From Clostridium lacusfryxellense (GTDB lineage: Bacteria; Bacillota; Clostridia; Clostridiales; Clostridiaceae), in assembly GCF_018861735.1 (NCBI RefSeq), contig NZ_JAHLEB010000011.1, forward strand, positions 52,198-116,197: a stretch of 64,000 nt of DNA, in the 5' to 3' direction. The notes beneath the pieces were generated by a model. It ran no database searches. It had not been told where the DNA came from and saw nothing but the letters and a program-made list of their open reading frames with translations. The first letter of the stretch is position 1. The number at the start of each line of letters is the position of its first letter. Shown one piece after another: positions 54,101-62,282 of this stretch. The translations under genes and the position numbers were made by a program.

Positions 54101-55260
54101 TATTTTAAGAGTTTTATTTCTTTTCGTAATTCTTTGGTATCCATAGATAAATTTTCTGTTATTTTCCTTACAGACTCATCCAATTCTTCTAAAGATTTTG
54201 TATCATTGCCAAGTATACTAATACATAACGACCTAACCTCATCTGGTATTTTATTAGACAACACCCTAAGGGCCCTATCTGTTTGACTTGTGACTAAAAC
54301 CCTTTTCCCATGAGCCAAAAGATGACATATCAAATTAGCTATAGAATGACTTTTCCCAGTACCTGGTGGCCCTTGTACAACAATACCATAGTTCTCTGCC
54401 AGTCTTTTTGTTATTTCCATCTGCTCTTCATTTGCGGGAAGTGGAAATAATACATCTCCCCCTACTTCCTCCCACTCTTTAAGCTCCAATGGATCTTGCA
54501 ACACAGCTTTTTCCGAAACCAAAGCCTCTATAGTTTTAGGGATAGGGAATCCATTTCTTATTTGAGTTAGCACATCATTTAGTTCCATATTCCAAAGTCT
54601 TGTGTCTACCTTTCGGAGGATGATGTTAGGCGCATTGTAAAATTGTATATTATCCTTTAGTAATAAATCTGATCCACCACTTAACTCACTTATATAAAAG
54701 CCCTCAACATCAGCTTTTAAAAGCGTAGCTATCTCTTTGAAAATTTGCGAAGCCATTTCAATATTTCTTACATCTATTGCCATGTCTCTTGCTTTATTTC
54801 TAATTTCGAGTAAACTATCTAGGTTTACCTCCAAATATTCATTTAAAAATTCAAGTTCTACATTTGTTTGGTTATTATATGGTTTTAAAGTGAATTTTTT
54901 ATCCTTTGAGTCAAATGTTATTTCCATTTTAGTTGTGAAAATAGGATGAACTATTTCGTTTCCTTCTTTATTCCAAGTTAATAGTCCATTTGACCATATC
55001 ATCTCAAGATCTTCACTGTTTTTTTCTAATTGAAGATACATCTTTTGAAACTGGCTATATAATTTTTCTGATTTCGCATCTATAGTTAACCAATAATCCT
55101 TATTTTCATCAAGATTAAAAGTACATCCATCAATCTTTTCAAGGTCTTTTTGCCAATATATTTTTTCATATCCATCTACATTTCTTATAGTTTTTTGGTT
55201 CATATTTTTAATGCTTAACAAATAAGAAAATATTTTTTCTACTTTAGTATTAATATTCAA
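51199..55260 (-). CDS. SF1 helicase with C-terminal Vsr/DUF559-like domain
   Basis: A 1353-aa protein. Residues 1-270 have no clear family. Walker A GPPGTGKS is at 297-304, and the motor domains resume after a long helical insertion (about 350-900). Motif II VVIVDESSQ is near 960, then IIVGDEKQ, later DAYSFQGDERD and FNVAASRARNQMW (SF1 motifs V-VI). The last ~115 residues look like a Vsr/DUF559-type nuclease domain, with KVGKYTIDFVVE and GWEFYKIRASEFYRNP. However, the usual catalytic EVDG-type segment reads AVKCIG, so the site may be dead. The start is TTG behind GGAGG. Similar helicase-Vsr fusions occur in anti-phage systems. Confidence 0.75.
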   Translation of the reverse strand: MNINTKVEKIFSYLLSIKNMNQKTIRNVDGYEKIYWQKDLEKIDGCTFNLDENKDYWLTIDAKSEKLYSQFQKMYLQLEKNSEDLEMIWSNGLLTWNKEGNEIVHPIFTTKMEITFDSKDKKFTLKPYNNQTNVELEFLNEYLEVNLDSLLEIRNKARDMAIDVRNIEMASQIFKEIATLLKADVEGFYISELSGGSDLLLKDNIQFYNAPNIILRKVDTRLWNMELNDVLTQIRNGFPIPKTIEALVSEKAVLQDPLELKEWEEVGGDVLFPLPANEEQMEITKRLAENYGIVVQGPPGTGKSHSIANLICHLLAHGKRVLVTSQTDRALRVLSNKIPDEVRSLCISILGNDTKSLEELDESVRKITENLSMDTKELRKEIKLLKYKHSSCLGMQDSLYKELKCIEDRESNKIEYEGQKYTLMYMAKWVKDNEETHSWLIDKIDFNEDNPLTVEEFKKLRTLLKTITKDQIGEINSINKYIEILPGENDLCDKIEELFELENRQHECLDNIRDLNNVDSIDYGNRRLLKLVDDAIEKLSLLENTWLSNVKTNYYSNIESQDMWRQLVNKSNEYIKDISKLKQELNNHNLAFTGNIDINKFKNDFGIISKTINEKGKIGIIFKMLHGNLKYILDDFKVDYELINNSEQIIVVDIYIRMLLLERELKNIWNNSIKEYGGKLIEEFDLNYLSEISREIAGIETIINWDKDFKNNIVNFLPGKILKNNLQWHEKETYVYLKNGFESLKLINKYNRLNDEMLEIQKTFPRVGLLKKLQNAMNVRSVYDIHASYIEISLLMKESAQVLELTKISKKLEVCCPLSYESITNNEYKTTNDQNLNWAKAWKWKKWNDFLSKLAEVDVDAIEKSITQEKIKEKIIVRELVSKKSWFNQIERTTEVQKRSLFTWMEAIKRIGKGTGTQAVKYRKIAQREMENCKDVIPVWIMPINRVMENLKLTDNLFDVVIVDESSQSDISAITVLMRAKRAIIVGDEKQISPEAIGKDHNVVETLISTYLEGIPHAEWFDLKTSLYNTALRVFPNRLLLKEHFRCVPEIIGFSNELCYSNEIIPLRRIDETEKVGPFIVTSKVTLGCKNETKPINEPEAQCIVEKIVECCTSERYNGMTMGVISLLGDAQAELIQGMLVDKLGMEEILQRRLICGDAYSFQGDERDVMFLSMVIANNAKFTFLTKGTDIRRFNVAASRARNQMWLFHSVGLEDLNPNCVRYALLKYCLEEKEPKEEVKSSEYLLLSDFEENIEKCIKASGYKLTPKVKVGKYTIDFVVETDLALASTDGHYKKIAVKCIGMEEDENYSWQKQYEMQMCLERVGWEFYKIRASEFYRNPSRVMEKLSQILNS

Positions 55261-55340
55261 AACTTTACTACCTCCAACTTATTTATTAAATATTCATTTA
55301 TAGTCACATCATTTATTTGTGTATTTTAAGATATAATGTA

Positions 55341-55381
55341 AAAAGCCTTATTAAAACGTATTCGGTTTTAATAAGGCTTTT
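55341..55381 (-). terminator. Terminator of the LacI-type regulator gene
   Basis: AAAAGCCTTATTAAAAC (55341-55357) pairs perfectly with GTTTTAATAAGGCTTTT (55365-55381) around a 7-base loop. Confidence 0.88.
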
Positions 55382-55383
55382 AT

Positions 55384-56382
55384 TTATTTGCAGGAATTTC
55401 TTTCCACCATTCGATAAGGCAACACAAAGTGTTTCTCCTCAACTTCTAAGTTGTTTATAGATTTAATAAGCATTCTCATACTTACAGATCCCATATCATA
55501 CATTGGTTGAGCAATTGTAGTAAGTTTTGGATAGAACACTGACGCTGAATAGATATCATTAAACCCCATAACATCTACGTCGCCAGGAACTTGAATATTT
55601 CTGTCTCTTAATGCATTTATTACGCACATAGCAATTTCATCACTAGCACAGAATACTGCATCTACCTTAGCTCCTGTATCTAATATAGAATTGATTCCTA
55701 TATATCCATCTTTTGGTTTAACTCCACCGATATAAATTAGGTCCTTATTAAGTTCTATACCCATTTCATCAAGTGCGCTTAAATATCCTGTGTACCTTTT
55801 AGATAATGCATTAACTTTTTCTATAGACGTTCCTACATATGCAATATTTTTGTTACCCTTATTTATAAGGTATTTAACTGCATCTGCGGCTGCTGCTACA
55901 TTATCAATAGTAACACTAGGGAATATACCATCAGCATCTGTAGTTTCTACAAGTACAACTGGCATTTCAAGTTCCTTTATCAAACTTATAACATTTTGCT
56001 CTATGGAATTACTCATATATATAACTCCATCAATCATTTTCTCTTTAAGAATTCTTAAAGATTCCATTTCTTTATCTAAATCCAAATCTGAATTACATAG
56101 CATAATATTGTAATTATAAATATTAGCTACATCCTCACATCCTCTAACAATCTCAGGATAAAATTGATTAGATATATCTGGAATTATTATCCCTATTGTG
56201 CTAGATTTTTGTGTTTTTAAACTTCTCGCAACTATGTTCGGTCTATACGACAATTTTTTTATAGCATCTTTTACTTTTTTCTTAGTGTCTTCATTTACCA
56301 CATCTATATCATTTAAAACTCTAGATACTGTGGCAATTGAGACTCCAGCTTCTCTCGCAACATCTTTTATTGAAGCGGCCAT
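55384..56382 (-). CDS. LacI/CcpA-family transcriptional regulator
   Basis: A 332-aa LacI-family protein. The HTH and hinge are SIKDVAREAGVSIATVSRVL and YRPNIVARSLKTQKSSTIGI (about 3-65). The periplasmic-binding-like effector domain has GIIIPDISNQFYPEIVRG, DGVIYMSN and VFCASDEIAMCVINAL. Such proteins control carbon catabolism; CcpA itself is one candidate, but with no sugar operon adjacent the target is unknown. The ATG at 56382 is nine bases after AGGAG; an upstream TTG is rejected. A strong terminator follows. Confidence 0.88.
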   Translation of the reverse strand: MAASIKDVAREAGVSIATVSRVLNDIDVVNEDTKKKVKDAIKKLSYRPNIVARSLKTQKSSTIGIIIPDISNQFYPEIVRGCEDVANIYNYNIMLCNSDLDLDKEMESLRILKEKMIDGVIYMSNSIEQNVISLIKELEMPVVLVETTDADGIFPSVTIDNVAAAADAVKYLINKGNKNIAYVGTSIEKVNALSKRYTGYLSALDEMGIELNKDLIYIGGVKPKDGYIGINSILDTGAKVDAVFCASDEIAMCVINALRDRNIQVPGDVDVMGFNDIYSASVFYPKLTTIAQPMYDMGSVSMRMLIKSINNLEVEEKHFVLPYRMVERNSCK

Positions 56383-56592
56383 ATTTCTCAACTCCTACTA
56401 TTTTCTTATTATACCATTATACTTATAAAAACTTTTTATTTCAAGTCTTACTAGATTATTAAACTAAACATTATGTAAACTTATAATAATTAACCAATTT
56501 TATAGTAACATATACAGATGATCTAAGTCCACATTAATATACTCCTATAAAATAAAGAGTATACAGGTATATATTTCTGCATACTCTTATTA

Positions 56593-57540
56593 TTACCAAT
56601 TAATGAATTCTTTAGCCACAGCTTTTTCTCCGAGAGTAACTCCTTTTAAAACCCATTCCTTAAAAATTGGATATCCTGTTCTATCCACAATATATCCAAT
56701 ATGTTCTTTTCCTCCTGGTGCACCAACATCCATATATTTTTCAATGTATGAATAGGTATTTTTTATTATCTTAATAATACTTTCTTCATCCACCCATGTT
56801 ATAAAATCCTGAGCCAGTCTAGGTTTTTTCTTTCCCGTTCTACCCATTATAACAAGTTTATAGTACTTCTTTATACTTCTGCTCCAAGCGGATGTCGGAC
56901 ATTTCCCTATACATTCTCCACATCCAATACATTTGTCATGGTCACGTACCACCTTAAAATTCTCCATTTTAAGTGCACCGGTGACCCTTTTTTTGCAATT
57001 ATTAACACATGATTTACAGCTTATACATCTATAAGATTCATATTGTGGCTGCGTCATTCCTATAATTCCAAAATCTTGCATTCTTGCCTTGATACAATCA
57101 TTAGGACAACCTGTTAATGCTACCTTTACATGATAATCATTAGGAAAAATTTCTTTTTCTATTTTTTTCGCAAACTCTGTTGTATTATAATTTGCAAAAG
57201 GACAGACATTTGCTCCTACGCATGCTGATACATTTCTAGTGCCTGCTGCTGAGTAACCGGTATTCGGTGATATCTGATTTATTTCAAGACCTTCAATTAC
57301 AGATTGAACCATTTTGTTAACCTCTGGTATTTTATCCATATCAATACCTGGTATTTCAAAACCCTGTCTTGTAGTTATATGAAGAGTTCCATCCCCATAG
57401 GTCTCTGCTACCTTTTGCAAAACTTCTAAATGTTTTGCTTCAATCTTCCCACCAGGCACTCTAATTCTTATAGCGGTTTTACCTCTTGTTTTGGTTATTC
57501 TATATGCATTCTTTTTAAGTAATTTAGTATTTATATCCAT
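56593..57540 (-). CDS. asrC: Anaerobic sulfite reductase subunit C (siroheme subunit)
   Basis: A 315-aa catalytic subunit reducing sulfite to sulfide. The siroheme/4Fe-4S ligands are in ACVGANVCPF (C107, C113) and TGCPNDCIKAR (C145, C149). Two further ferredoxin clusters are CISCKSCVNNC (172-182) and CIGCGECIGKCP (204-214). A short ferredoxin-like repeat region precedes (TLHITTRQGFEIPGI). GGGGGG lies upstream of the ATG, and it is 13 bp after asrB. It is the last gene of asrABC. Confidence 0.93.
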   Translation of the reverse strand: MDINTKLLKKNAYRITKTRGKTAIRIRVPGGKIEAKHLEVLQKVAETYGDGTLHITTRQGFEIPGIDMDKIPEVNKMVQSVIEGLEINQISPNTGYSAAGTRNVSACVGANVCPFANYNTTEFAKKIEKEIFPNDYHVKVALTGCPNDCIKARMQDFGIIGMTQPQYESYRCISCKSCVNNCKKRVTGALKMENFKVVRDHDKCIGCGECIGKCPTSAWSRSIKKYYKLVIMGRTGKKKPRLAQDFITWVDEESIIKIIKNTYSYIEKYMDVGAPGGKEHIGYIVDRTGYPIFKEWVLKGVTLGEKAVAKEFINW

Positions 57541-57553
57541 TATTTTCTCCCCC

Positions 57554-58345
57554 CTAATCTACTAGATGAACTGCATCCAAATAGTTAAAAACAGGTCCCT
57601 CTAAACATATATACGTATCATCAATTTTGCAATGACCACATTTCCCAACTCCACAACACATTTTTCGCTCATAAGATACCCATATATTTTTTTCTTTTAC
57701 CCCTTTTTTTATAAACCCAGCAACAGTAAATTTAAGCATCATTGGAGGTCCTACTACAATAACTTGAACCTCATCCATATCGGTAACTGGGATATCTGTT
57801 ATATATTTAGTTATAAGCCCTACCTCTCCTGTGTAATCATCATCTGCACCGTCCACAGTTAAAGTTACGTTTATACTCTTCTCCCAAGTTTTAAAATTAT
57901 CTTTAAATAAAATATCATTTGGAGACTTAAAACCTGCCATTAAATTAAAGTCCTTACACTCTTTTTGATGTTTTGCAAAGTAATCCACTATTCCTTTTAC
58001 AGGTGCAAGTCCAGTTCCGCCTGCAGCTACAATAATTTCTTTACCTTTATATATATTCACATCGAAACCGTTCCCGTATGGTCCCCTAAGATATAATGTT
58101 CCACCAACAAAGAAACTATGAATCACATCTGTAACCACGCCTACACGCCTTATTGTAAGATCCACATAATCATCACCGATTTCACTTACAGATATAGGCG
58201 ACTCACCAAACTTTGGTATGGACACTTCGAAAAATTGACCTGGCTTTACCCCTCCTATAAACTCCATTCTAAAAGTATAATCTGTTTCTGTATGTTTTTT
58301 TATATTAAGTATCTTAGATTTAAACGGCATATATATGTTTTCCAT
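57554..58345 (-). CDS. asrB: Anaerobic sulfite reductase subunit B (flavin/NADH subunit)
   Basis: A 263-aa ferredoxin-NADP reductase-like subunit passing electrons to AsrC. The FAD region is FRMEFIGGVKPGQFFEVSIP and YLRGPYGNGFDV. NAD binding is IVAAGGTGLAPVKGIV (about 110-125). The C-terminal iron-sulfur motif is CCGVGKCGHC with a further Cys in ICLEGPVF. The ATG follows the asrA stop with no gap, so the genes are coupled. Confidence 0.93.
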   Translation of the reverse strand: MENIYMPFKSKILNIKKHTETDYTFRMEFIGGVKPGQFFEVSIPKFGESPISVSEIGDDYVDLTIRRVGVVTDVIHSFFVGGTLYLRGPYGNGFDVNIYKGKEIIVAAGGTGLAPVKGIVDYFAKHQKECKDFNLMAGFKSPNDILFKDNFKTWEKSINVTLTVDGADDDYTGEVGLITKYITDIPVTDMDEVQVIVVGPPMMLKFTVAGFIKKGVKEKNIWVSYERKMCCGVGKCGHCKIDDTYICLEGPVFNYLDAVHLVD

Positions 58346-59353
58346 TTACTCCACCTCATTCATAGCTTCATTTAGTTTATTAACGCAACTAGCGAAAGAT
58401 ATATATTCAGGGCATATATCATCACATCTTCCACAACCTATACACATATGGTATCCCGCTCTTTTCTTAAAGTCGTATACCTTATGCATAATCTTAAATC
58501 TCATCCTATCTTTTTTATCTTTTCTAAAATCGTGTCCTCCTGCCATATCACTAAATCCGTCTACATGACAAGATGACCATATCCGTCTTCTCTCTCCAAC
58601 ATTCTTATTGTCTTTGGAGAAAACATCTTGCATAGTAAAACACGAACATGTACCACAGACAAAATTACACCTACCACAGGCAATGCATCTTGAAGAATAT
58701 TCATCCCACATTTTTGATTTGAAAATTCTTTGATCTAAGTTTGCCGGTATAGTAACCTTTATTTCATTAGACAAAACAAATTCAGGTTCTACATCATGCA
58801 CATTAATTTTATCTATATTAAAATAATTCATCAATTCTTCAGATTTACAATCTATAAAAACTTCATCACCCTTAATTTTAGTGTACATATCATAATCTTT
58901 TGTTGTACTTGATCCCATACTAACGCAAAAACAGTTTTCAAAACTCTCGCTACAACCCATAAGTACAAATTTAACTTTGTCTTTTAATGTTTTGTAGTAA
59001 TAATCTTCATTTCCATTTCTTAAGTAAACTTCATCAAGCCGCTTCATAGCATGAATATCACAGCTTCTTAAAAATATTAATATTTTCTTTTCGAATGTCT
59101 TAGGCTCGATGCATTGATCTTCAGTAAAATAAAATAATGTTTGAGTAATAGGAATCACTATTTCCTTAGGAGAAAAACTAGATTTTACATCAAACTCTAT
59201 TTCCTTTATACTCTTTATTTCTCCATATCTAACGGCATCTGTATCTGCAAACGTTCCTTTTCCTTTTATCTTTACTGGTGCATATACCTTATATTCCTGC
59301 CTTAATGTTTCAAGCTGCTGATCAAACTTCTCTATTGTAAGCTTTAAGCCCAT
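58346..59353 (-). CDS. asrA: Anaerobic sulfite reductase subunit A (ferredoxin-type subunit)
   Basis: A 335-aa iron-sulfur protein starting MGLKLTIEKFDQQLE. The C-terminal half has two ferredoxin-like motifs: CIACGRCNFVCGTCSC (about 230-245) and CIGCGRCDDICP (about 300-311). The N-terminal part has ILIFLRSCDIHAMKRLDEV, the usual hydrogenase/sulfite-reductase electron-entry domain. The ATG at 59353 is eight bases after GGAGGG; a TTG upstream is rejected. It heads asrABC. A palindromic operator candidate lies 99-120 bp upstream. Confidence 0.93.
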   Translation of the reverse strand: MGLKLTIEKFDQQLETLRQEYKVYAPVKIKGKGTFADTDAVRYGEIKSIKEIEFDVKSSFSPKEIVIPITQTLFYFTEDQCIEPKTFEKKILIFLRSCDIHAMKRLDEVYLRNGNEDYYYKTLKDKVKFVLMGCSESFENCFCVSMGSSTTKDYDMYTKIKGDEVFIDCKSEELMNYFNIDKINVHDVEPEFVLSNEIKVTIPANLDQRIFKSKMWDEYSSRCIACGRCNFVCGTCSCFTMQDVFSKDNKNVGERRRIWSSCHVDGFSDMAGGHDFRKDKKDRMRFKIMHKVYDFKKRAGYHMCIGCGRCDDICPEYISFASCVNKLNEAMNEVE

Positions 59354-59417
59354 AAATACATCACCCTCCAATTTAATCTTTTTTCTTTATACTATATTTC
59401 ATTTATCTATAATCATT

Positions 59418-59473
59418 GTTAATAAATTAACTTTAGTAATTAACCCAATATGAAAGTTAAATATATAACTTTC
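59418..59473. promoter_or_regulatory. Two palindromes upstream of asrA, candidate regulator sites
   Basis: GAAAGTTA-(6)-TAACTTTC at 59452-59473 has perfect 8-bp arms. A smaller GTTAAT-(2)-ATTAAC lies at 59418-59431. Both are between asrA and the Crp/Fnr gene, so either Crp/Fnr-type or another dimeric regulator could bind. They are not the E. coli Fnr consensus. Confidence 0.5.
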
Positions 59474-59500
59474 TAAGCACATTGTATTTTAAAAGTAAAA

Positions 59501-59530
59501 AAAAGTATGTGATTTTCATCACACACTTTT
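59501..59530 (-). terminator. Terminator of the Crp/Fnr gene
   Basis: AAAAGTATGTGAT pairs with ATCACACACTTTT (one wobble) around TTTC; on the minus strand a T run follows. The gene's TGA stop codon lies inside the stem. Confidence 0.75.
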
Positions 59531-60205
59531 AAAGTATCCACTTAGTTTTTCTCTATCCACTATAAATTTTCTATGTTCTATTTTAACCATATCCATGTTT
59601 TCCAGCTCTTTTAGAGCCCTTGAAATAGTTTCCCTAGAGCTCCCTAACATATCTGCCAAGTAAGTTATACTTATTTTAACATCTATTAAAACACCTTCCG
59701 GGGTTTCTACTCCATAATCTTTAGACAGTTTCCAAAGCTTTGCAGCTACCCTTTTATCCATTTTAGTAGGTACAGTGTTCTTAATTTGTCTATACAATCT
59801 TCTTATTTTTTTACTCATGGAATATAAAATAACCTCTGTAAGTTTGAAATCTTGTTTCATAATACTCAATAAGTCTACTTTTGATATGCTAATAATTACA
59901 CTGTCTTCAAATCCTTCGCAATTAATAGATGAAGTATAATTATCGAAATTCACTTCATTTATGATCTCTGCCTTATTTAATATATAAATAACTCTCTTTT
60001 GACCTCTTTCTGATAATCTGTACATCGATACCTTTCCCTCAAGAACTATGTATATGTTATCTAAACACTCTCTTTCTCCAAATAACATTTGTAATTTTTT
60101 TAGTTTTTTTATAACAACTTTTTCTCTGATTAACTCTAAGGTTTTATCCTCAATACATCCTAGCAAAGGAAGGTCTCTTAATTGCCTAAGCGTTACTTGT
60201 GGCAT
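59519..60205 (-). CDS. Crp/Fnr-family transcriptional regulator
   Basis: A 228-aa protein. The N-terminal cyclic-nucleotide-type jelly roll spans residues 20-120 (IYIVLEGKVSMYRLSERGQKRVIYIL). A dimer helix follows (near 120-145), then the Crp-type HTH (ITYLADMLGSSRETISRALKELE, about 175-200). I do not see the Cys cluster of oxygen-sensing Fnr proteins. GGAG precedes the ATG. It lies just upstream of asrABC on the same strand, separated by a terminator and palindromes, so it probably controls sulfite reductase. In Clostridium similar regulators of asr are redox or sulfite responsive; the signal here is unknown. Confidence 0.85.
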   Translation of the reverse strand: MPQVTLRQLRDLPLLGCIEDKTLELIREKVVIKKLKKLQMLFGERECLDNIYIVLEGKVSMYRLSERGQKRVIYILNKAEIINEVNFDNYTSSINCEGFEDSVIISISKVDLLSIMKQDFKLTEVILYSMSKKIRRLYRQIKNTVPTKMDKRVAAKLWKLSKDYGVETPEGVLIDVKISITYLADMLGSSRETISRALKELENMDMVKIEHRKFIVDREKLSGYFKSV

Positions 60206-60738
60206 TTTAACTTCTCCTTATGATCTTATTGTGAGAAACTTTTTCCCGCAGCTCACTCATCAGCATATCATTCTTGTATTTACACTCTTTTATACTTGAA
60301 TTTTATCCTTTATATTACCATCCACAATATCTTATTGATATCTACATAAATAAAATTCCACTAATATAATTATAATATAAGTTCGCGTTTTATCAACCAA
60401 AAGTTTGCTTTTCATATAAGTTAAATGCTAAGTGTTTCGAAACGTGGATTATGTGAAACCCAGCAATGAGTACTAGATGGCATTTGGGGTATCCATGAAT
60501 TATATCCCCTGACTTTATTGTTAAATTTGCAGTTAAATTTAAATGCATTCTTACTATAACTCTTAAAGGAGCAGAGCCAAAATTTCGGATGTTGCCTCTA
60601 TCTCTTAATAAATTAACAAAAAGCATACAACATAACGTTTATTATATTGTATACCCTTCTTAAAATTTTTTTCTAATAAATAAATTACTATATACTACTA
60701 AACAGATAAGTTAATAGTCTATTTATTTAGTAAATAGT
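60206..60738. other. Intergenic region without a convincing gene
   Basis: A 533-bp gap. It contains the crp promoter region, a 77-codon open frame at 60393-60626 with no ribosome site (not accepted), and a degenerate palindrome at about 60634-60655 that resembles the dispersed terminator repeats. Likely decayed sequence. Confidence 0.5.
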
Positions 60739-61134
60739 TTAAAGCTTAAATTTATTGATCTCTTCGGTTAAATGTATTGCTGAATTTGTAAGGCTTTGAG
60801 CGGTACTCGCTACTGAACCTGCTGAATTCTTCATTTCCTCAGTTGAAGCTGCAATTTCTTCTGCTGAAGCAGAGTTTTCCTCAGATACTGCACTAGTACT
60901 TTCTATTTTTAATACTACTGGGTGCATGTCATTATTTAGTTTACCGATACCTATTGAAACTTTTTGTATATCAGGTAATATAGTCTCTACAGAAGTTATA
61001 ATAGATTTAAATGAGGTTAAAGCAGTATTAATTGTTGTTACCTCATTACCTAGCTCAGCATTAACATCACCAGTAGTTGTTACCAAGTTTGAAGTTTCGG
61101 CTACTACACTTTTTAACAGGGGTATCGCCAACAT
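60739..61134 (-). pseudogene. Fragment of a methyl-accepting chemotaxis protein
   Basis: A 131-aa open frame encoding only the C-terminal signalling tail of a chemoreceptor: SAVSEENSASAEEIAASTEEM is the conserved hairpin-flanking methylation helix, with more helical sequence before it. The N-terminal sensor and membrane segments are missing. The annotated start ATG has no ribosome site. Upstream another frame encodes GVIQRNVGDTPV and shifts into this one at a run of five A, which suggests a single-base frameshift or a recombination breakpoint. A true receptor would be over 500 aa. Confidence 0.7.
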
Positions 61135-61151
61135 TTCTCTGAATTACACCA
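61119..61151 (-). repeat. 33-bp inverted repeat, left copy
   Basis: On the minus strand it reads TGGTGTAATTCAGAGAAATG then TTGGCGATACCCC. A copy in opposite orientation at 62084-62116 matches at 28 of 33 positions. The two flank the 161-aa gene and the 36-bp palindrome. Confidence 0.6.
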
Positions 61152-61161
61152 ACAGGAATAA

Positions 61162-61183
61162 AAAAAGGCATTGCTGCCTTTTG
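61162..61183 (-). terminator. Terminator of the 161-aa gene
   Basis: AAAAAGGCA pairs with TGCCTTTT around TTGC; on the minus strand T7 follows. It lies about 60 bp beyond the gene stop. Confidence 0.75.
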
Positions 61184-61239
61184 GGTTGGTATACAATATA
61201 AGAAAGAGACGACATAACTGAGTCTGAAATTATGTTACC

Positions 61240-61725
61240 TCAACTCTCAATCTTTGTATTTCCACCTAGTACAGACGCCAACGCAGTTAGGGCAATACCA
61301 GTAGCTACCGTACCAAATACAACCATTGTAGCAATGAACCTTTTATTCTCTGAGTCTTTTTCACCCATCATTTTTGAGATTTCAAGCATCTTATCAAAGA
61401 TATACTTTTTTTCTTCAAACGAAGGATTCTCAACATCAAGTTGTTTTTGTAAACCCTCAATTATATATTTACACGAATCATAGTACGATTGAACACTTTC
61501 CCTATTTAATTCTGAACCTTTATCCAATGTGTCTTTATACCCAATCAATATTTCCTTTACTGTATTGGAAAACATCGGGAATTGTTCTAATGCTTTCTTA
61601 GCCACCTCTGGATCCATCTTATCTAGCATTGATGCCATAGTAATAACCTTATCTTTTGTAAGATGTTTAAAATCCTCAATACCTAATTTTCTTAATGCTT
61701 TCAGTTCCGTTAATGGTCTGTTCAT
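61240..61725 (-). CDS. Hypothetical protein with C-terminal membrane segment
   Basis: A 161-aa protein starting MNRPLTELKALRKLGIEDF. Helical, charged N-terminal part with DKMDPEVAKKALEQFPMFS and a coiled-coil-like EEKKYIFDKMLEISKMMGEK. One membrane segment near residues 130-150 (ATMVVFGTVATGIALTALASVL) and a short outside tail. I know no function. The ATG at 61725 is behind GGAGGG; the longer frame upstream is rejected. It lies in a scarred region next to a receptor fragment and hairpins. Confidence 0.7.
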   Translation of the reverse strand: MNRPLTELKALRKLGIEDFKHLTKDKVITMASMLDKMDPEVAKKALEQFPMFSNTVKEILIGYKDTLDKGSELNRESVQSYYDSCKYIIEGLQKQLDVENPSFEEKKYIFDKMLEISKMMGEKDSENKRFIATMVVFGTVATGIALTALASVLGGNTKIES

Positions 61726-61949
61726 AATGGCTCTCCCTCCTTGCAAAAACGACAAATTTTGGTTTGTACATTTCATTGTTTATAAATTTTCTTCATAATT
61801 TAATAATAAGCAAACTTGATAAATCACTATTTGTCTGCTTATTATATAAATAGCTTTAAGTTACAATTTTTTGAAGTTGTGACTTAATCTTAAAAAAATT
61901 ATAACATTTGATACCATTTTTGCAAACTCTATTTTAATGCTGAAACAAA

Positions 61950-61985
61950 CACCCTTACATAAAGGTATACCTTTATGTAAGGGTG
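61950..61985. repeat. Perfect 36-bp palindrome
   Basis: CACCCTTACATAAAGGTA at 61950-61967 is followed immediately by its exact complement TACCTTTATGTAAGGGTG. On the minus strand it is followed by TTTGTTTC, so it may work as a terminator; it could also be a dimer-binding or recombination site. Confidence 0.75.
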
Positions 61986-62083
61986 AAAAAACCTATAAAA
62001 TATATTCGTAAAATATAACAAACCATTTATGAACATCTCCGCAAAATATATTTAGCTTTACAGAGAGATTATAAAATTACTAC

Positions 62084-62116
62084 TGGTGTGATTCAGACTT
62101 ATGTTGGCGAGACCCC
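62084..62116 (+). repeat. 33-bp inverted repeat, right copy
   Basis: TGGTGTGATTCAGACTTATG followed by TTGGCGAGACCCC, 28 of 33 identical to the minus-strand sequence at 61119-61151. In both, one frame encodes GVIQ..VG(D/E)TP, so the repeat may derive from coding sequence. Confidence 0.6.
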
Positions 62117-62135
62117 GATATAGTAAATTAAGCTC

Positions 62136-62172
62136 AAAAAAATTCCTACACTCGACATTATAGGAACTTTTT
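62136..62172. terminator. Hairpin with A/T runs, terminator-like
   Basis: AAAAAAATTCCTA pairs with TAGGAACTTTTT (one mismatch) around a 12-base loop, with flanking A and T runs so it could act in either direction. Confidence 0.6.
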
Positions 62173-62282
62173 AAAAGTAAGTTATTTTATATAAGTTTAA
62201 TTTAAATAAAAGGATACTATGATACAAAAGCATTCCGGTCACGAAAGCAGAAAACCCACGATATATATTTAAACTTGCCAAT

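Noticed and set aside
60393..60626. 77-codon minus-strand open frame
   Set aside because: No ribosome site, no recognisable family, and it lies in a decayed region; kept only as part of the intergenic description.
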